Source: Palleronia pontilimi
GTDB taxonomy: Bacteria; Pseudomonadota; Alphaproteobacteria; Rhodobacterales; Rhodobacteraceae
Assembly: GCF_016412875.1 (NCBI RefSeq)
Contig: NZ_JAEKPD010000009.1
Coordinates: forward strand, 62,001-126,000
Direction of reading: 5' to 3'
DNA: 64,000 nucleotides
Shown: positions 17,457 through 29,298 of the stretch, piece after piece
Layout: each line of letters begins with the position of its first letter
How positions within the stretch are numbered: position 1 is the stretch's first letter
Position numbers and translations under genes: made by a program
Notes under the pieces: generated by a model
Told to the model about the DNA's origin: nothing
Seen by the model: the letters and a program-made list of their open reading frames with translations, nothing else
Databases searched by the model: none

Positions 17457-18212
17457 TCAGTCGTAAAGCGTGCCGCCGCCGAAGAAGGTCATGATCTTCT
17501 CTTCTTCCAGCAGCGTGATCTGGCCCGGCGTCTTGATGTCGGGGATCTGCGTCATCCGGTTCGAGTTCAGCGACGTGATGTCCACCCAGCGCGGCTTGAT
17601 CCGGATCATGAACATCGGCATCAGCTTCTTGGCGCCGCCGAACTCGGGCTCGAGCTCGAATTCCACGTAGCGGACCAGTTGCTCGGCCTCGTCGATCCAG
17701 AGATCGGTGACGGTGCCCACGACCTTGTCGTCCTTGCAGACCACCGGCAGCCCGCGCGGGTCGCGCCCGGCGCTGACGAAGAAGCCGTCATTGCCGCTCA
17801 TGGGCTGGATCTTGGGATTGCCGTGGCCGTCCAGCTCGGGCGAGTCCTTGCGCGGCGTCCAGGACGCGGGGCCGACGCCATCGAGCAGCGGATCGCCCGT
17901 GGGCTTTTGCGGGAAGCCTTCGCTGACCGCCGTGCGCGCCAGGGCAAGATCTTCGCGGCGGTGAAACGCCTCGTTCTCTTGCGACGGCAGCACGACTTCG
18001 CCACCGCCATGGGGCAGCGAGACCGTCTTGGGTGCGGGCACCGGGAACGGGCCCTGGTTCGGCGCCGTGTTGCCGTCCTCGGTTTCCAGCGGATAGCCTT
18101 CGCGCATGTTTTCGGTCTGCAGGTAGTAGATCAGAACGGCAAAGAAGCCCCAGAACAGCCAGATCGCAAGGCTGGCCAGATCGAAGTTTCCGAAAAATGT
18201 GACACCGACCAT
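17457..18212 (-). CDS. puhA: Photosynthetic reaction centre H subunit
   Basis: PuhA caps the cytoplasmic face of the L/M reaction centre and helps proton transfer to QB. The 251-residue protein has a single N-terminal membrane helix (LASLAIWLFWGFFAVLIYYL, about residues 12-31), the YPLETEDG segment and a large cytoplasmic beta domain (DLWIDEAEQLVRYVEFEL). Length matches Rhodobacter PuhA. The L and M genes (puf operon) are not in this window. Confidence 0.98.
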   Translation of the reverse strand: MVGVTFFGNFDLASLAIWLFWGFFAVLIYYLQTENMREGYPLETEDGNTAPNQGPFPVPAPKTVSLPHGGGEVVLPSQENEAFHRREDLALARTAVSEGFPQKPTGDPLLDGVGPASWTPRKDSPELDGHGNPKIQPMSGNDGFFVSAGRDPRGLPVVCKDDKVVGTVTDLWIDEAEQLVRYVEFELEPEFGGAKKLMPMFMIRIKPRWVDITSLNSNRMTQIPDIKTPGQITLLEEEKIMTFFGGGTLYD

Positions 18213-18224
18213 GATGTGATCCTC

Positions 18225-19652
18225 TCAGGTTGGGAAATCGGCAAGACCGATCTTGCCGTCCGTGGCGTTCGGGTGAACGGGGTTGACGAAGCTCAGGCGC
18301 ACCAGCGGTCCCAGGACCACCAGCGTGGCGAAAAGCAACGCGATTTCGATGTGATAGACAGTGGTGTAGCCCAGCGCCGGGGTGTCCAGAACCTCGCCCA
18401 GAGCGCCCGTGGCGGCCAGTTGCGACACGCCGTCCCGGATGGCGCCGCCCAGCGCGATGGACAGGCCCGCCGCCGTCGCCTGCGCGGCCCCCCAAGCGCC
18501 CAGCGCCAGGCCGCGCCCCGCGAGCCCGCGCGCGGGCAGCGTCATAGCGGCGGTCAGGGTGGCGACCGCGAAAAGCCCGCCGCCCATGCCGATGCCCGCC
18601 GCGCCGCCGTAGAACAGCGCGTTCGATCCCATGGGCGCGGCGAAGACCACGGCCGAAAATGCGGTGACGCCGATCAGGATGCCGCGTGCCGCCATGCGGA
18701 ACGGGTCGAGCCCGCGCGCCAGCCACCGGGCGGCGCAGCCGAAGCCCACCAGCGCACCCAGCGCCCAGAGCGCCGACAGCCAGGTGGTGGCCGACACGCT
18801 CAGCCCCATGATTTCGCCGCCATAGGGTTCGAGCAGGACGTCCTGCATGTTGAAGGCCAGCGTGCCCACGAAGACCACGGCCAACAGGCGGCCCGCATCG
18901 CCGCCATCCGCGAAATCGGACCACGCGTCGCGGAAGCTGGGACGCGGGGCGGCGCGCTCTTCGCGGCTCATGACCCGCACGTGCTCCTGCTTCCACAGCG
19001 CGATCACGTTCAGGATGATGGTCGCCAGAGCGGCCCCCTGCACCACCCGGATCAGCGTCAGCGGGCTGAAATCGCGCAAGAGCCAGCCGAAGATCAGCGC
19101 GCTGACGCCCATGCCCACCAGGAACATCACGTAAAGCAGCGCCACGACCCGCGGCCGCGTCTCGTCGTCGGCCCGGTCGCTTGCCAGCGCCAGGCCGGCG
19201 GTCTGCGTCATGTGCAGCCCCAACCCGGTCATCAGGAAGGCCAGCGCCGCCAGAACCTCGCCCGCGAAGGGCACGTCGTGGACGGTGTCGCCACCCAGCA
19301 CCAGCAACGCGAAGGGCATCAGCGCCAGCCCGCCCATCTGCCACAGGCTGCCGAACCACAGGTAGGGGATGCGCTTCCAGCCGATGGCGCTGCGGTGCGT
19401 GTCCGAGCGGAAGCCCAGCAGTGCCCGGAACGGCGCGATCAGGACCGGCAGCGCGATCATCGCGGCGACCAGCGTTGCGGCAAGGGAAAGCTCGACGATC
19501 ATCACCCGGTTCAACGTGCCCAGCAGCATGACGCTGGCCATGCCGACGCTGACCTGGAACAGCGACAGGCGCAGCAGCTGGCCCAGCGGCAGACCGTCGC
19601 TGGCCGCATCGGCGAAGGGCAGCGCCCTGAGGGTCAGGTGCTTCACGCTCAT
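18225..19652 (-). CDS. lhaA: LhaA (PucC-family) light-harvesting 1 assembly protein
   Basis: A 475-residue MFS-type protein with 12 predicted membrane segments, of the PucC/LhaA family, required for LH1 assembly and possibly bacteriochlorophyll delivery. Motifs include FRALLGFRSDTHRSAIGWKR near residue 75 and LEPYGGEIMGLSVSATTWLS. The ATG at 19652 overlaps the bchM stop by four bases. Its position before puhA is standard. Confidence 0.94.
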   Translation of the reverse strand: MSVKHLTLRALPFADAASDGLPLGQLLRLSLFQVSVGMASVMLLGTLNRVMIVELSLAATLVAAMIALPVLIAPFRALLGFRSDTHRSAIGWKRIPYLWFGSLWQMGGLALMPFALLVLGGDTVHDVPFAGEVLAALAFLMTGLGLHMTQTAGLALASDRADDETRPRVVALLYVMFLVGMGVSALIFGWLLRDFSPLTLIRVVQGAALATIILNVIALWKQEHVRVMSREERAAPRPSFRDAWSDFADGGDAGRLLAVVFVGTLAFNMQDVLLEPYGGEIMGLSVSATTWLSALWALGALVGFGCAARWLARGLDPFRMAARGILIGVTAFSAVVFAAPMGSNALFYGGAAGIGMGGGLFAVATLTAAMTLPARGLAGRGLALGAWGAAQATAAGLSIALGGAIRDGVSQLAATGALGEVLDTPALGYTTVYHIEIALLFATLVVLGPLVRLSFVNPVHPNATDGKIGLADFPT

Positions 19653-20310
19653 GCCCGCAGCTCCAGGCAGTCGGCGATGTAGAAGCCCGAGTTCACCCGC
19701 GCGACCTTCTGCAGATCGCCCCGGACCCGGCGTCCCATCGCCCGCGCCGAATGCGGCACCATGACGGGCGACCGGTCGGCTTTCGGAAACAGCTTGCCCG
19801 CCTGCCACATGGCCAGCAGCAGCGGCGTGCGGGGGGCCACGGTGAACACGACCTGGTGGCTGCGCGCGGCAAGCGCGTCCAGCGCGGCCGTCAGATCGCG
19901 CGCGCCGTAATAGATCAGCGAATCCATCGCCACGATGTGATCGAAGGCGCCCAAATCGACGCTCAGCATGTCGCCCGCCGTGAAGCGCACATGCTCGCCC
20001 AGGTCCTCGGGCATGCGGCGGCGCGCGATGGCGATCAGCCGCGGCGAGATGTCGACGCCCACCACGTCCGCGCCGCGCCGCGCCAGTTCCTGCGCCATCG
20101 CGCCGGTGCCGCAGCCCGCGTCGAGCACGCGCGCCCCGGTCAGATCCTCGGGCAACCGTCCCAGCATCGTCGCGCGCATCCGCTCCCGGCCCGCCCGCAC
20201 CGTGGCGCGGATGCGGCTGACCGGCGCGTCGCTGGTCAGCTGCTCCCACACCTGGGTCGCGGTGGCGTCGAAATAGCTCTCGACACGCTGAAGGGTCGGC
20301 TCGTAGCCCA

Positions 20311-20311
<1 letters not shown>
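19649..20311 (-). CDS. bchM: Mg-protoporphyrin IX methyltransferase BchM
   Basis: Transfers a methyl group from S-adenosylmethionine to Mg-protoporphyrin IX. The 220-residue protein has the SAM motif VLDAGCGTGAMAQELARRG near residue 60 and the family-specific DSLIYYGARDLTAAL. It starts at ATG 20311, sharing one base with the bchL stop (TGATG), and overlaps lhaA by four bases. The following pathway step, AcsF, is encoded in the same operon. Confidence 0.95.
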
Positions 20312-21234
<923 letters not shown>

Positions 21235-21260
21235 TCACCTTCCCGAAGAACGTTGCGTTC

Positions 21261-21306
21261 TTCATCTTTCCAAAAATACCTCGGGGCTCCGGGGCAGAGC
21301 CCCGGC
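21261..21306 (-). repeat. Rhodobacterales-type palindromic repeat, copy A
   Basis: A GC-rich hairpin (GGGGCTC / GAGCCCC) followed on the minus strand by TATTTTTGGAAAGATGAA. It lies between bchH and bchL. The same consensus occurs at 25053-25097 and, inverted, at 26438-26486. Similar elements are frequent between genes in Rhodobacteraceae genomes. Confidence 0.75.
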
Positions 21307-21334
21307 ACGGCATGTCCGAATGTGCATCCTTCGC

Positions 21335-24300
21335 TCATTCCGCCGCGATCCCTTCCATTCGATCCTCAAGTTCGTCCGACGCGTTCTGCAATGCGTGCAG
21401 CGTGTCCGCGTCGGGCTGCCAGTAGTTGCGGTCCGACGCTTCCAGCAGCCGCCCGGCCATCCGGGCGCTGGCCACCGGGTTCAGCTCGGCCAGACGGCGG
21501 CGCATGGCGTCGTCCAGCACGAATGTCTCGCTCAGGCGCTGATAGACCCACGGCTCGACCTCGCCTGTGGTCGCCGACCAGCCCATGGTGTTGGTGACGT
21601 GGGCCTCGATCTGGCGCACACCTTCGTGGCCGTGCTTCAGCAGCGACTCGTAGAATTTCGGGTTCAGGCTGCGCGACCGGGTTTCCAGCGCGACCTGGTC
21701 CTGCAGCGTGCGGACCTTGCCCGCCCCGCGGGTCTGGTCGCCGATATAGACCGGCGCGGCACTGCCCCGCGCGCGCTTCACCGCCCGCGAAATGCCGCCC
21801 AGCGTGTCGAAATAATGGTCGACCGAGGTGACCCCCAGCTCGACCGATTCCAGGTTCTGATACGCCAGCTCCACGTCCTTCAGCGCATTCTGCAACAGCG
21901 CCGCGTTCGGCGCGGGCTTGCCATTGCGTCCGTAGGCAAAGCTCTTGCGCGCCTCGTAGGCATCGGCCAGTTCGTCCTCGTCGCCGAAGGCCGAACTGTC
22001 GACCAGCTGGTTCACGTTCGACCCATAAGCCCCTTCGGCGTTCGAGAACACCCGCAGCGCCGCCGTCTCCATGTCGACGCCCATGGCATCGGCGTAGGCC
22101 AGCGCGTGGGCGCGGACGAAGTTCTGCTCCAGCGGCTCGTCGGCGGTGGCGGCCTTCCACGCGGCCTCGGCCAGCATCCGGGTCTGCAGCGGCAGCAGGT
22201 CGCGGAAGATGCCCGATAGCGTCATCACCACGTCGATGCGCGGGCGACCCAGCTCGGCCAGCGGCACGAGATCCGCGCCACAGAGCCGCCCGTAGCTGTC
22301 GAAGCGCGGGCGCGCGCCCAGCAGCGCCAGCGCCTGCGCGATCGGGCCACCGTCGGACTTGATGTTGTCGGACCCCCACAGCACCAGCGCCACCGAACGC
22401 GGCAGGGCCTTGTGCGTATCGAGCAGCAACTGCGCCTGCCGCGCGCCGTCTTCCATGGCGAAGGCCGTCGGCATGCGGAACGGGTCGAAGGCGTGGATAT
22501 TGCGGCCCGTGGGCATGATTTCGGGGCTGCGGATCAGATCCCCACCGGGAACCGGGGCGATGAAACGCCCGCCCAGAGCGCGCATCAGCGCGGGGATCTC
22601 GGTTTGATGCTGCAGCGCCGTGTCGGTCCGCGCGCGGCCGTCTTCGGACTGGTCGGGCAGCAGGTCCAGAAGGCCCGCGCGCTGGTCGGCATCCATGCCG
22701 CGACCCACCACGTGAAGCCCGTCGGGCATCAGCGCGTCTTCGGTCTCGAGCAGGCTCAGCCACAGCGCGTCGGGCGCGGTGCCGCCCATGTCGACCGCGT
22801 CTGCCTGGGCCGCGACCAGCGCTTCCAGCTCGGCCCGTGCCTCGCCCGGAGCCGTTTCGCGCCAGCGCTTCAGGCTGTCCTTCAACTCGGCCAGCCCCTT
22901 GTAAAGCCCGGCCTTGCCCAGCGGCGGCGTCAGGTGCGTCACGCAGACCGCGTTCGACCGGCGCTTGGCCAAAGTGGCTTCGCTGGGGTTGTTCGCGGCA
23001 TAAAGATAGACGTTCGGCAGCCCGCCGATCAGCCGGTCGGGCCAGTCGCCAGGCCCCATCCCCACCTGCCGTCCGGGCATGAATTCCAGCGCGCCGTGCA
23101 TGCCGAAATGCAACAGCACGTCGGCGCCGAAATCGTCGCGCAGCCAGCGATAGAAGGCAGCGAAGGCGTGGGTCGGCGCGAAGCCCCGCTCGAACAGCAG
23201 GCGCATGGGGTCGCCCTCATAGCCGAAAGCCGGTTGCACGCCGACGAAGACGTTGCCGAACTGCGCGCCCAGCACGAAGACGCCGCGCCCGTCGCTTTGC
23301 TGCCTGCCGGGCGCGGGGCCCCAGGCGGCTTCGATCTCGTCCAGCCAGGGCGTATTGCGCACCAGGTCGTCGGCGCTGACATGGGCGGCGACGTTGGCCT
23401 CTTGTCCGAACTGCGCGGCGTTGCCTTTCAGGACGGTCGCGCGCAGCGTCTCGACCGTTTCAGGCGGGTCCAGGTCGTAGCCCTCGGCCTTCATGGCGTG
23501 GAGCGTGTTGAACAGGCTCTCGAAGACCGACAGGTATGCCGCCGTGCCGATGGCCCCGGCATTGGGCGGGAAGCCGTACAGGATCACCGCCGCCTTGCGC
23601 GTGACCACGTCACCACGCCGCAAGGTCGCCAGCCGCGCGACCTTCTCGGCCAGCGCGTCCACCCGCTCGGGACAGGGCGCCATCTCGCGGCCCGCGGTGC
23701 TCCGGCACCGCAACGCGCAGCCGTCGCAGCCCGCGTCGCCATGGCGGCCGGCGAAGACGGTGGGGTTGGTCGCCCCGTCGATCTCGGGCAGGGCCACCAG
23801 CATCGTCGTCTCGACGGGACCCAAGCCCGTCGACGACCCGGCCCACTGGCCCAGCGTCTGGAATTCCAGCGGATGCGCGGCGATATAGGGGACGTCCAAA
23901 GCGGACAGTTCCGCGACGGCGGCGTCGCTGTCGTTATAGGCCGGGCCGCCGATCAGCGAGAACCCGGTCAGCGACACCAGCGCGTCCACGCGTCCGTCGC
24001 TGAAATATTCCCGCAGGGCGGGCCGCCCGTCCAGGCCACCGGCGAAGGCGGGGATGCAGCGCAGGCCCGCCGCCTCGAAGCGGCGGATGACTGCGTCGTA
24101 ATGGGCGGTGTCGCCGGACAGGATGTAGCTGCGCATCATCAGCAGGCCGACCGTGGCGACGGGCTGACCGGGCGCGGGCAAGGCGGCGGCGTCTTCAGTG
24201 ATGCGCGTGTCAAGATCGGGGTGATAAAGCCCCACTTCAGGATATTCGACCGGAGCGTTGGACACCGTGCCGCGCCAGTCGTCCTGCGCGGCATAGCGCG

Positions 24301-24883
24301 ACAGCAGGAAGCGGATCATCTGCTCGATATTGTCGTCCGAGCCGCCCAGCCAGTACTGCATGGTCAGGAACCAAGCGCGCAGGTCCTGCGCCTTGCCCGG
24401 AATGAACCGCAGGATCTTCGGCAGACGGCGCAGCATGGTCATCTGCTTGGCGCCCGACGCGGCACCGGGCTTCGACGAGCCGCGCAGTTTCTTCAGCAGC
24501 TTGGACACGCCCGTCGCGGGCTTGCCCATGTCCAGGTCGCCCATCTTCGTCAGCTTCACGACCTGCGCATCGGCGATCATGCCGATGAGGGCGTCGCAGC
24601 GATCCCGGGCGGCCTGCAGCTCGGGCAGGATCGCCAGGATGTGCTCCTCGATGAACAGCAGCGACGAGATGACGATATCGGCCTCGTTGACCGCGCGCTT
24701 CGCATCCTCGAGCGCGCCCGCATCCTCGCCCCATTCGGCGGCGGCGTGGACGGTGACGCCCAGGCCCGGGAAGTCGGCTTCCAGCTTCGGCAAGACCCGC
24801 GCCGCGGGCCCCGCGCTGTGGGCGTCCAGCGTGACGATCGCGATCCGGTAGCCCGGCGCGGTATAGGCCAGCTCATCGCGCAT
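21335..24883 (-). CDS. bchH: Magnesium chelatase large subunit BchH
   Basis: BchH binds protoporphyrin IX and inserts Mg2+ with the BchI/BchD motor, committing the tetrapyrrole to bacteriochlorophyll. The 1182-residue protein has the CobN/BchH fold, with segments [20 protein letters not shown] near the N-terminus, [20 protein letters not shown] and [20 protein letters not shown]. Length is normal. It overlaps bchB by 11 bases. bchI and bchD are not in this window. Confidence 0.98.
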   Translation of the reverse strand: MRDELAYTAPGYRIAIVTLDAHSAGPAARVLPKLEADFPGLGVTVHAAAEWGEDAGALEDAKRAVNEADIVISSLLFIEEHILAILPELQAARDRCDALIGMIADAQVVKLTKMGDLDMGKPATGVSKLLKKLRGSSKPGAASGAKQMTMLRRLPKILRFIPGKAQDLRAWFLTMQYWLGGSDDNIEQMIRFLLSRYAAQDDWRGTVSNAPVEYPEVGLYHPDLDTRITEDAAALPAPGQPVATVGLLMMRSYILSGDTAHYDAVIRRFEAAGLRCIPAFAGGLDGRPALREYFSDGRVDALVSLTGFSLIGGPAYNDSDAAVAELSALDVPYIAAHPLEFQTLGQWAGSSTGLGPVETTMLVALPEIDGATNPTVFAGRHGDAGCDGCALRCRSTAGREMAPCPERVDALAEKVARLATLRRGDVVTRKAAVILYGFPPNAGAIGTAAYLSVFESLFNTLHAMKAEGYDLDPPETVETLRATVLKGNAAQFGQEANVAAHVSADDLVRNTPWLDEIEAAWGPAPGRQQSDGRGVFVLGAQFGNVFVGVQPAFGYEGDPMRLLFERGFAPTHAFAAFYRWLRDDFGADVLLHFGMHGALEFMPGRQVGMGPGDWPDRLIGGLPNVYLYAANNPSEATLAKRRSNAVCVTHLTPPLGKAGLYKGLAELKDSLKRWRETAPGEARAELEALVAAQADAVDMGGTAPDALWLSLLETEDALMPDGLHVVGRGMDADQRAGLLDLLPDQSEDGRARTDTALQHQTEIPALMRALGGRFIAPVPGGDLIRSPEIMPTGRNIHAFDPFRMPTAFAMEDGARQAQLLLDTHKALPRSVALVLWGSDNIKSDGGPIAQALALLGARPRFDSYGRLCGADLVPLAELGRPRIDVVMTLSGIFRDLLPLQTRMLAEAAWKAATADEPLEQNFVRAHALAYADAMGVDMETAALRVFSNAEGAYGSNVNQLVDSSAFGDEDELADAYEARKSFAYGRNGKPAPNAALLQNALKDVELAYQNLESVELGVTSVDHYFDTLGGISRAVKRARGSAAPVYIGDQTRGAGKVRTLQDQVALETRSRSLNPKFYESLLKHGHEGVRQIEAHVTNTMGWSATTGEVEPWVYQRLSETFVLDDAMRRRLAELNPVASARMAGRLLEASDRNYWQPDADTLHALQNASDELEDRMEGIAAE

Positions 24884-26429
24884 AATGGGCCTTCGCTTCG
24901 TAAAGGGTGTCGACAGAAATCTCGCGCACGCCGCGCTCGGCCGCGAAGCTTTCGGTGTTGCGCCGCGCCTTGCCGCGCACGAAGAACGGAATTTTCTTCA
25001 GCTCGGCCTCGGCCTCGGCAAGCCAAGTCACCACGTCCGCGCCACGCTCTGCTTCATCTTTTTCCAAATATCCCGGGGTCCGGGGCAGAGCCCCGGCGCT
25101 GTCCTGCCGCGCGACGGCCTTGCCGCCGTGATGCGACGGGCCCGCCGCGTCGTGGAACTCGAAATCCTCGCGGAACATGTGCAGCAGGTGCTCTTCCAGC
25201 CCCATGACCAGCGGATGCACCCAGGTGTCGAAAATGACGTTCGCGCCCTCGAACCCCATGACGGGCGAATAGCGCGCCGGGAAATCCTGCACGTGGACCG
25301 GCGCCGAGATGACGGCGCAGGGAATGCCCAGGCGCTTGCCGATGTGACGCTCCATCTGGGTGCCCAGGATCATCTCGGGTGCAGCGTCCTCGATGGCGCG
25401 CTCGACTTCCAGGTAGTCGTCGGTGATGAGCGCCGTCAGGCCGTATTCCTTCGCCGCCGCCCGCATGGGTCGCGCGAATTCGCGGTTGTAGCAGCCCATG
25501 CCGCAAACCTCGAAGCCCATCTCGTCGCGGGCGATGCGCGCGGCGGCCATGACGTGGGTGGCGTCGCCGAACAGGAACACGCGCTTGCCGGTGAGGTAGG
25601 TGCTGTCGACCGACGCGGCGTACCACGGCAGGCGCAAAGCGTCTTCGGAGGGGCGCGTGGCGTGCGGGGCCAGCGCCATGACCTCGGCCACGAAATCGCG
25701 GGTCGCGCCGACGCCCATGGGCACGGTCTTGGTGAAGGCCTGGCCCAGTTCCTTTTCGCACCAGCGCGCCGCGGCCTCGCCCGTTTCGGGATAGAGCAGC
25801 ACGTTGAAATGCGCGGCGCCCATCCGGGCAATGTCCGACGGCGTGGCGCCCATGGGCGCGCAGACATTCACCTCGACCCCCATATCGGCCAGAAGGCCGG
25901 TGATCTCGGTCACGTCGTCGCGGTGGCGGAAGCCCAGACCGGTGGGGCCCAGGATGTTGCAGGTCGGCCGCGCGGTGCGGTCCATGGGCACCGCGAGGCG
26001 GCGCACGATCTGGTAGAACGTCTCGTCCGCGCCGAAGTTTTCCTTGCGCTGGTAGGACGGCAATTCCAACGCGATGACGGGGATGCCGCCCAGGTCCATG
26101 GTCTCGGCCATGCCGCCGGGATCGTCCTGGATCAGCTCGGCGGTGCAGGACGCGCCGACGATGATCGCTTCGGGCTGAAACCGCGCGACCGCGTCCTGGC
26201 AGGCGGTCTTGAACAGATCCGCCGTGTCGGAGCCCAGGTCGCGCGCCTGGAAAGTGGTGTAGGTCACCGGCGGGCGGCGGTCGCGCCGCTCGATCATGGT
26301 GAAGAGCAGATCGGCGTAGGTGTCGCCCTGGGGCGCGTGCAGGACGTAATGCAGCCCGCGCATCCCGGTGGCGACACGCATGGCGCCCACATGGGGCGGG
26401 CCCTCATATGTCCAGACGCTGAGCTTCAT
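24873..26429 (-). CDS. bchB: Light-independent protochlorophyllide reductase subunit BchB
   Basis: BchB pairs with BchN to reduce ring D of protochlorophyllide. The 518-residue protein starts [15 protein letters not shown], carries Asp36 (QGDTYAD), the aspartate ligand to the NB cluster, and ends with the typical small domain ([20 protein letters not shown]). Residues 445-459, in the linker before that domain, are encoded by copy B of an intergenic-type repeat read in frame. Overall length is within the family range because this linker varies. It overlaps bchH by 11 bases. Confidence 0.97.
   Translation of the reverse strand: MKLSVWTYEGPPHVGAMRVATGMRGLHYVLHAPQGDTYADLLFTMIERRDRRPPVTYTTFQARDLGSDTADLFKTACQDAVARFQPEAIIVGASCTAELIQDDPGGMAETMDLGGIPVIALELPSYQRKENFGADETFYQIVRRLAVPMDRTARPTCNILGPTGLGFRHRDDVTEITGLLADMGVEVNVCAPMGATPSDIARMGAAHFNVLLYPETGEAAARWCEKELGQAFTKTVPMGVGATRDFVAEVMALAPHATRPSEDALRLPWYAASVDSTYLTGKRVFLFGDATHVMAAARIARDEMGFEVCGMGCYNREFARPMRAAAKEYGLTALITDDYLEVERAIEDAAPEMILGTQMERHIGKRLGIPCAVISAPVHVQDFPARYSPVMGFEGANVIFDTWVHPLVMGLEEHLLHMFREDFEFHDAAGPSHHGGKAVARQDSAGALPRTPGYLEKDEAERGADVVTWLAEAEAELKKIPFFVRGKARRNTESFAAERGVREISVDTLYEAKAHYAR
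25053..25097 (-). repeat. Palindromic repeat copy B, inside bchB coding sequence
   Basis: On the minus strand the hairpin GGGGCTCTGCCCCGG is followed by ATATTTGGAAAAAGATGAAG, nearly the same as copy A. It is translated as [15 protein letters not shown] in the linker of BchB with no frameshift. Confidence 0.8.
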
Positions 26430-26437
26430 GGGCGACC

Positions 26438-26486
26438 GCTGGGGGCGCTGCCCCCAGACCCCCGGGATACTTGTGAAAAGATGAAG
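26438..26486 (+). repeat. Palindromic repeat copy C, between bchN and bchB
   Basis: On the plus strand, the GC-rich palindromic half (GGGGGCGCTGCCCCC) is followed by GATACTTGTGAAAAGATGAAG. It fills most of the 64-base gap between bchN and bchB, and runs opposite to copies A and B and to the operon. Confidence 0.75.
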
Positions 26487-26493
26487 AGGCGGG

Positions 26494-28303
<1,810 letters not shown>

Positions 28304-28394
28304 CATTGCCGCGCATCGCCTGACAGGAAACGTTGACGATTTCGCCATTATGCCGCCGCCCGGCACCCCGGCCCCCGACGCGAGACCCGCAATG

Positions 28395-28412
28395 TGTCAA
28401 TACATTTTGACA
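28395..28412 (+). promoter_or_regulatory. PpsR operator 2 with embedded ppaA -35
   Basis: A second exact TGT-N12-ACA, about 109 bases from the first. On the plus strand it again ends in TTGACA (28407-28412). A weak -10 (GACACT) is found 17 bases later. The pair of boxes in one divergent region suits cooperative PpsR binding and joint control of bchF and ppaA. Confidence 0.75.
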
Positions 28413-28487
28413 ATCTCGACTTGAAAGCGGACACTGGTGGCGTCTGCGGACTCCAGCCGGAGCGCAGATCATCCTTGGGGGGCTAGC

Positions 28488-29267
28488 TTGTCCAGATCAC
28501 GGCAATCATCGGCGCGCACGGTTCAAGCCCGCCCGGACGAGCGCGATTCCGGCGTGAGCGCGCTTGCCCAGAAAGTCCTGTCGGTCATGGCCAAGCGACG
28601 ATCCGCTGGCAAAGGGCTGTCCGAGACATTCCTGGCAGAGCTTTGCAACGTCGTGGGCCGCGCGGATGCCGAGGCCCGCGATCGCCTGATCGCGCAGATG
28701 GAGCAAGCCGGCATATTCCGCGACGAGATTTGCGATATCTACATCCCCGAGGCCGCGCGGCGCATGGGCGAAGACTGGTCCGAAGACCGGATGAGCTTCG
28801 CCGAGGTGTCGATCCGCTCGGCCCGACTGCAAGCCATGCTGCGCGACCTGGAAAAGGACGATGGCGACGACGTCAAACGCGGCGATCAGTCGATCATGGT
28901 CATCTCGTTCGAGACGCACACCCTGGGCGCCATGGTGCTGACCGCCCGCCTGCGCCGCAGCGGCGCGTCGGTGTGCCTGATGATGGGACGCACCGAGGCC
29001 GAGCTGGAAAAGGCCGTGTCCGGCACCGATTTCGACGGGATCTTCCTGTCGGTTTCCCAAGCGGATGACCTGACAGTCGTCAGCCGCATCATCGAGACGC
29101 TGCGCGGGGTCAAGCTGGACAAGAGCCCGCTGATCGTGGGCGGCGGCGTGGTCGAGAACGGCATCGACGCGGCGTTGCGCCTAACCGGTGCCGATCATGT
29201 CACCGATGACCTGATGGTCGCCTTGGAGCTGTGCGGATGCGTCATCGAGCGGGCGGACCGGAAATGA
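28488..29267 (+). CDS. ppaA: PpaA/AerR B12-binding antirepressor
   Basis: AerR/PpaA proteins bind cobalamin and oppose PpsR/CrtJ, linking light and vitamin B12 to photosynthesis genes. The 259-residue form has an N-terminal helical domain and a C-terminal Rossmann-like B12 domain with an ETHTLG motif (residues 142-147, His144), the counterpart of DxHxxG in B12 proteins, and a later PLIVGGGVVENG. The TTG at 28488 is preferred because GGGGGG precedes it and the likely -10 covers the alternative GTG at 28437, which would add 17 residues. Longer and shorter isoforms are known in this family. ppsR follows by 31 bases. Confidence 0.9.
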   Translation: MSRSRQSSARTVQARPDERDSGVSALAQKVLSVMAKRRSAGKGLSETFLAELCNVVGRADAEARDRLIAQMEQAGIFRDEICDIYIPEAARRMGEDWSEDRMSFAEVSIRSARLQAMLRDLEKDDGDDVKRGDQSIMVISFETHTLGAMVLTARLRRSGASVCLMMGRTEAELEKAVSGTDFDGIFLSVSQADDLTVVSRIIETLRGVKLDKSPLIVGGGVVENGIDAALRLTGADHVTDDLMVALELCGCVIERADRK

Positions 29268-29298
29268 CGCGCGCCATCTCATATGGGCGGTGGACGCC

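Noticed and set aside
16803-19682. 959-codon open frame on the plus strand opposite the puh and lhaA genes
   Set aside because: It runs antisense to clearly identified genes, is full of His, Arg and Gln, and has no domain. High GC with strong third-position bias creates long antisense frames.
22412-25207. 931-codon plus-strand frame opposite bchH and bchB
   Set aside because: Antisense shadow of bchH; composition is not protein-like.
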